From Microbacterium sp. Leaf288 (lineage in GTDB: Bacteria; Actinomycetota; Actinomycetes; Actinomycetales; Microbacteriaceae): 64,000 nucleotides of DNA. Made by a program: the position numbers and the translations under genes. The DNA is taken from NCBI RefSeq assembly GCF_001422925.1, contig NZ_LMNI01000011.1:320515-384514 (forward strand), given 5' to 3'. Positions within the stretch are counted from its first letter, which is position 1. The number at the start of each line of letters is the position of its first letter. This document shows, in pieces, positions 60,695 through 64,000 of the stretch. The notes beneath the pieces were generated by a model, which worked only from the letters and a program-made list of their open reading frames with translations, searched no databases and had not been told where the DNA came from.

Positions 60695-63388
60695 CTACTT
60701 GACGACGGTCACCGTGGCGGTCGAGGAGAGCTGCTCCTGGACACCAGCCGGGTTGAGCACGTTGACCCTCACCGTGAGGGACGCTTCACCCGCCGGCACG
60801 TTGTTGTCGACCTCGGCGGCGTCGAACTGGACGATCACCTTGTTCTTGTTGGCCGTGACCTTCGACGCGTCGATGAGCGTTCTCGTGAGAGGCGTCACCA
60901 GGACGGCGCCGCTGTCGTAGGTGTAGCCGGCCGGCAGGGCGAACTGCGCCGTGACCTTGCCGTTCACGCCGGTGAACAGTCCGGTGCCCGAACCGAGCTC
61001 TAGCTTGCCCGGAGTGAACGTCAGCGCGCCCGGCTGGTCCTGCGGGGTGAGGTATACCTCGATCTTGCCGGTCGGTCGCGGGTCGGTGCAGTCGTTGAAG
61101 AAGTACTCACCGGCACGGTCGAACGTGTGCTGGTAGGTCTCTCCCGGCTTCAGCTTGACGTTGAACTCCCCCTCGAAGAACTGCGTTGCACAGTGCTCCT
61201 TCAGGTTGGGGAAGTTCGGGAACGTCTCGGCACCCGGATTGCGGAACGTCACGGTCGTGCCGACGGGAACCCGCAGGTGCGTGGGCTGCATGCCGTTCTG
61301 CGACACGCTGTCGCGCGAGGCAGCGTCGTCTGCCGTGCGACTGCTCCGCGCGAGGAGCACGGTGTTGCCCACCGTCGATCCCTCGACGGCCGTGCCGCCG
61401 ACGGGGCGACGGATCGTCAGGGGCGCCGTGTCGGGCCCCTCCTGGCTGCCCGACTCTGTCTTGTAGCCGCCGCCGAGCTTGAACGACCACAGCGAGTCGC
61501 CCTGCGTCACCGACCCGCCGTACGGGTTCGTAGATCCGGCCGCGATCACGGCGACGTACTGCTCGCCGTCCACCTCGTACGTGACCGGAGCACCCGCGAT
61601 GCCGGACCCCGTCTGGAACTGCCACAGCACGTCGCCTGTGGCCGCGTCCATCGCCAGCACGCGACCGTCGATCTGACCGACGAAGAGCAGATCGGATGCC
61701 GTGGTCAGGGGTCCCTGACCGTGCGACATGTCGGTGCCCAGGTGGTTGCGCCACACGACCTCGCCGGTCGACGCGTCGTAGGCCAGGATGCCGCCGGTCT
61801 GGTACTGGCCGATGGCACGCAGGCCGTTCGCCGCGGCACCGTCGTAGTGCGCGACCGGGTTGGTGCCGTACGGGAAGTAGACCAGGTTGGTGCTCTGGCT
61901 GTACGAGTTGTTCGACCAGTCGCCGCCGCCGTTCTGGCTCGTCGTCGACAGGATGGGCGCCTCGAACTGCGGGTCGTACAGGCAGCCCTCGCGGTGCCCC
62001 GACGAGCCCGCCGGGTACGTGAGGTACGGCTCGTCGACCGAGACATAGCTGTCCGGGTTGAACACGAGGTTGCCGTCTGCGTCCGCCTGATAGCCGTTGT
62101 AGTTCGGCACGCCGCGCCACGGGTTCCCGGGGATGTTGTCAGCGTCGAGCTTCTCCCACACCACGCAGTCCGGCAGCAGGCGGGTCTGCGGCATAGGCTG
62201 GGTCGCCGTGTTGTGCTGGCGCGCGTCCGTCGGGACCGGCTGCTCGGTCACGGGCAGCACCGGCTTGCCGTTGGTGCGGTCGATCACGAACTGGTGGCCT
62301 GACTTGCTGCCGTAGAAGGCGACCTTGCGCTCCTCGCCGTCGACCTCGATGTCAGCGAGGGTCGGCGGGTGGACGTTGTCCATGTCCCACACGTCGTGGT
62401 GGATGGACTGGAAGTGCCACTTGAACTTGCCGGTCTTGGCGTCGACGGCGACCAGTGTGTCGGAGAACAGGTTGTCACCCGGGCGACCCGAGGCATTCTG
62501 CGACGACGTGCAGCTGCGCGCGTTGCCGAAGGTCATGATGTAGTAGCCGAGCTCGGTGTCGACGGCGCCGTGCATCCAGGAGGTCGCACCGCCCTCCTCG
62601 GCGCAGTCGGTGCCGTCGGCCTGCACAGGGCCCCACGTGGCCGACGCGTCGAACGTGACGCCGTCGAGCCCGGTGAAGAGCTCGCCGCGCTTCGGTCCGC
62701 CGAAGAAGTGCCAGAGGTAGTGGCCGTCGCTCGCGTCGAGCGCGACCACTGCCCCGCGGTCGCCGTCGGCCGCGTGCGCGTAGACGATCCCGTCGTTGTA
62801 CACGGTCGCGACCTTGCCGACACGGCCCAGGTCCTCGCCGTTCGCTCCCTTCGGCTGCACCGCCCAGACTTCTTTGCCCGTCGCCTGGTCGAGGGCGACG
62901 ACGCGGCTGCCGCCGGCGAGGGTGAAGATCTTGCCGTCACCCGCCGAGACGCCGCGGCGCGTGGTCGACGTTCCGTAGGCGGGCTTGTCCCACTTCCAGA
63001 TCGCGTTCCCCGTCACGCCGTCGACGGCGATGACGCCGCCGCTCGGCGTGTCGAGGTAGATGACGCCGTCCACGACGATCGGCGTCGTCTGCTGACCGAC
63101 GTTGGTCGATGCCGGCGCGACGGCCGAAAGGTGCGTGCGCCAAGCGGGCGCGAGGTCCTTCAGGTTCTGCTTCGTGATGTCCGTCAGACCTGAGTAGTGC
63201 TGATTGCCGAGGTTGCCGCCGACGGTGGGCATGTCGGCGCCGGTCGGCTCCAGGCCGGTCAGACCGGCCGATGGAACCGGCTCGGCGGTCTTCGCCAGGC
63301 CGTACGCGGGTGAGGCGGCGACGGCGAGCGCCAGCGCCAGTGCGCCGATTCCCGCCGCGCCCAACCTCGTGGTCAGTCGTTTGCGCAT
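60695..63388 (-). CDS. secreted PQQ-type dehydrogenase with cupredoxin-like and Ig-like domains
   Basis: 897 residues. Signal peptide (1-30), then a beta-propeller quinoprotein of about 650 residues with repeated LDxxTG(x)xxW blades (VVALDQATGKEVWAVQ, LVAVDAKTGKFKWHFQ, ILAYDASTGEVVWRN, VLAMDAATGDVLWQFQ) and the HHDVWDMDNVHPPTL motif of PQQ glucose/quinate-type dehydrogenases. A cupredoxin-like domain (701-780, FRNPGAETFPNFPNL...HTFDRAGEYFFNDC) follows and a beta-sandwich domain (about 785-897) ends it. Cupredoxin copper ligands look incomplete (Cys kept, the following His not). In the pathway it could oxidise quinate outside the cell. I choose ATG 63388, which has AAGGAG 6 bases upstream; ATG 63406 and 63439 are alternatives. 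Confidence 0.85.
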   Translation of the reverse strand: MRKRLTTRLGAAGIGALALALAVAASPAYGLAKTAEPVPSAGLTGLEPTGADMPTVGGNLGNQHYSGLTDITKQNLKDLAPAWRTHLSAVAPASTNVGQQTTPIVVDGVIYLDTPSGGVIAVDGVTGNAIWKWDKPAYGTSTTRRGVSAGDGKIFTLAGGSRVVALDQATGKEVWAVQPKGANGEDLGRVGKVATVYNDGIVYAHAADGDRGAVVALDASDGHYLWHFFGGPKRGELFTGLDGVTFDASATWGPVQADGTDCAEEGGATSWMHGAVDTELGYYIMTFGNARSCTSSQNASGRPGDNLFSDTLVAVDAKTGKFKWHFQSIHHDVWDMDNVHPPTLADIEVDGEERKVAFYGSKSGHQFVIDRTNGKPVLPVTEQPVPTDARQHNTATQPMPQTRLLPDCVVWEKLDADNIPGNPWRGVPNYNGYQADADGNLVFNPDSYVSVDEPYLTYPAGSSGHREGCLYDPQFEAPILSTTSQNGGGDWSNNSYSQSTNLVYFPYGTNPVAHYDGAAANGLRAIGQYQTGGILAYDASTGEVVWRNHLGTDMSHGQGPLTTASDLLFVGQIDGRVLAMDAATGDVLWQFQTGSGIAGAPVTYEVDGEQYVAVIAAGSTNPYGGSVTQGDSLWSFKLGGGYKTESGSQEGPDTAPLTIRRPVGGTAVEGSTVGNTVLLARSSRTADDAASRDSVSQNGMQPTHLRVPVGTTVTFRNPGAETFPNFPNLKEHCATQFFEGEFNVKLKPGETYQHTFDRAGEYFFNDCTDPRPTGKIEVYLTPQDQPGALTFTPGKLELGSGTGLFTGVNGKVTAQFALPAGYTYDSGAVLVTPLTRTLIDASKVTANKNKVIVQFDAAEVDNNVPAGEASLTVRVNVLNPAGVQEQLSSTATVTVVK

Positions 63389-63509
63389 CCCTTGCTCCTT
63401 GATCATCGTCGATCTGACGGCGGTGAGCTCATGCCCCACCGCCGCCGATGTGGGGAAGCCGCCTCAGTGTGCCGATACTGGGGGATCGGCGGCACGGGCC
63501 GGCGCTCGG

Positions 63510-63561
63510 ACGCTAACTGCGCGGAGCGAGAGGGGCAACCGTGCGGCCCATCGAGTGGTAC
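63510..63561 (-). promoter_or_regulatory. IclR-type operator and promoter of the PQQ-type dehydrogenase (site f)
   Basis: Operator GCCCATCGAGTGGTAC (63546-63561). On the minus strand, 7 bases on, TTGCCC (63538-63533), a 17-base spacer and TAGCGT (63515-63510) form the promoter; transcription would start near 63503, leaving a 115-nt leader. Confidence 0.65.
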
Positions 63562-63606
63562 AACTCGCGCCGCCGTGTGGGGGCGCGAACCAATCGCCTC
63601 GTTGCT

Positions 63607-63657
63607 TCCTGCCCAGTGGGACAACCTTTGTTCCGCGCGACGACGCCTGCCTAGCAT
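63607..63657 (+). promoter_or_regulatory. IclR-type operator and promoter of the aldehyde dehydrogenase gene (site g)
   Basis: Operator TCCTGCCCAGTGGGAC (63607-63622), 5 bases, TTGTTC (63628-63633), an 18-base spacer and TAGCAT (63652-63657). Spacing of every part equals that of site a. Divergent from site f, 61 bases away. Confidence 0.65.
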
Positions 63658-63694
63658 TTCGCCGTCGGCATCGTTTGCCCACGGACGGAGTTGT

Positions 63695-64000
63695 CATGGC
63701 CGAATCAGCACCCAAGTCCCTGTCGCCTGAGCAGGAGCAGGAACTCGACGAGGTGTTCGCGCGCGCACGGGCGGCGCTCGCGATCATCGAGACATACGAC
63801 CAGGCCCGCGTCGATCGCCTCATCCAGGCGGTCGCCTGGGCGGTCGCCAACAGATCGTCCTTCCACCGCCTCGTGGAGATGGGTATCGAGGAGTCCGGTC
63901 TCGGCGATTTCGGTAGCCGGATGAACAAGCGGATGAAGATCCGCGGCGTGCTCCGCGACGCGCTGCGCAGTCCCTCGGTCGGCATCATCGACGAGGACGC
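63695..64000 (+). CDS. acylating aldehyde dehydrogenase family protein, 5' part
   Basis: The first 102 codons, cut by the window end. LSPEQEQELDEVFARARAAL, ETYDQARVDRLIQAVAWAVA, LVEMGIEESGLGDFGSRMNK and VLRDALRSPSVGIIDED resemble the N-terminus of CoA-acylating aldehyde dehydrogenases (sulfoacetaldehyde dehydrogenase/AdhE-type). The catalytic Cys would be downstream and is not visible. It carries regulon site g, so it belongs to the same catabolic programme. Confidence 0.7.

Overview
The window is very GC-rich, almost fully coding, with many GTG starts, TANNNT hexamers 6-7 bases before start codons, a menaquinone (not ubiquinone) pathway, DUF4229, HAAS and FusB-like proteins and a probable 6C RNA. 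This points to a high-GC Actinobacterium, most likely Microbacteriaceae close to Microbacterium. The genus is an inference from gene content and style; no 16S gene is present.

Left part (1-27.7 kb). A one-ORF energy-coupling-factor (ECF) transporter with a lipoprotein runs off the left edge. It is followed by a scattered but nearly complete menaquinone set: menB, menE, menA, menD, menF, menG and a long-chain polyprenyl diphosphate synthase; menC and menH are not seen. Interspersed are a PPK2 polyphosphate kinase, a PadR-controlled DrrAB-type ABC exporter, a ferredoxin-NADP reductase, a hydrolase, a 6C-like small RNA and a MalY/PatB-type C-S lyase. In the middle (15.6-20.7 kb) is an unusual four-gene operon with 4-base overlaps: subtilisin-like protease, APH-type kinase, HopA1-family protein and LanC-type cyclase. 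These are the three activities needed to make lanthionine. No small precursor peptide is present. Instead the protease carries a Thr-rich C-terminal tail that holds all four of its cysteines. This is the best candidate for a little-described system.

Central part (27.7-44.6 kb). YajQ; a maltose/maltodextrin operon (binding protein, MalF, MalG, GH13 enzyme) behind three LacI-type operators; a BASS-family transporter; an FBP/FusB-like protein; a PfkB kinase; tRNA-Tyr; a secreted PHB-depolymerase-like esterase; a CrtI/PYROXD2-like flavoprotein; an inositol-phosphatase family enzyme; an M23 peptidase; then tRNA-Thr and tRNA-Met.

Right part (45-64 kb). A catabolic island for quinate/shikimate-like hydroaromatic acids: fused 3-dehydroshikimate dehydratase (QsuB type), quinate/shikimate dehydrogenase, a divergent type II dehydroquinase, a split TRAP transporter, a secreted PQQ-type dehydrogenase with extra domains, a Gfo/Idh/MocA enzyme, a fumarate-reductase-like flavoprotein, an aldo/keto reductase, a ThuA-like protein, the start of an acylating aldehyde dehydrogenase, one TetR and two tandem pairs of IclR regulators. 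Seven copies of a 16-bp operator (TCCCR-N5-TGGRAC) occur here; five or six sit 5-7 bp upstream of a TTGNNN/TANNNT-like promoter, so the island looks like one IclR-type regulon. The expected flow is quinate/shikimate uptake, oxidation to dehydroquinate/dehydroshikimate, then dehydration to protocatechuate; ring cleavage genes are not in the window.

Several families of palindromic repeats are scattered through the window, three copies of them inside the open frame of the ECF transporter gene.
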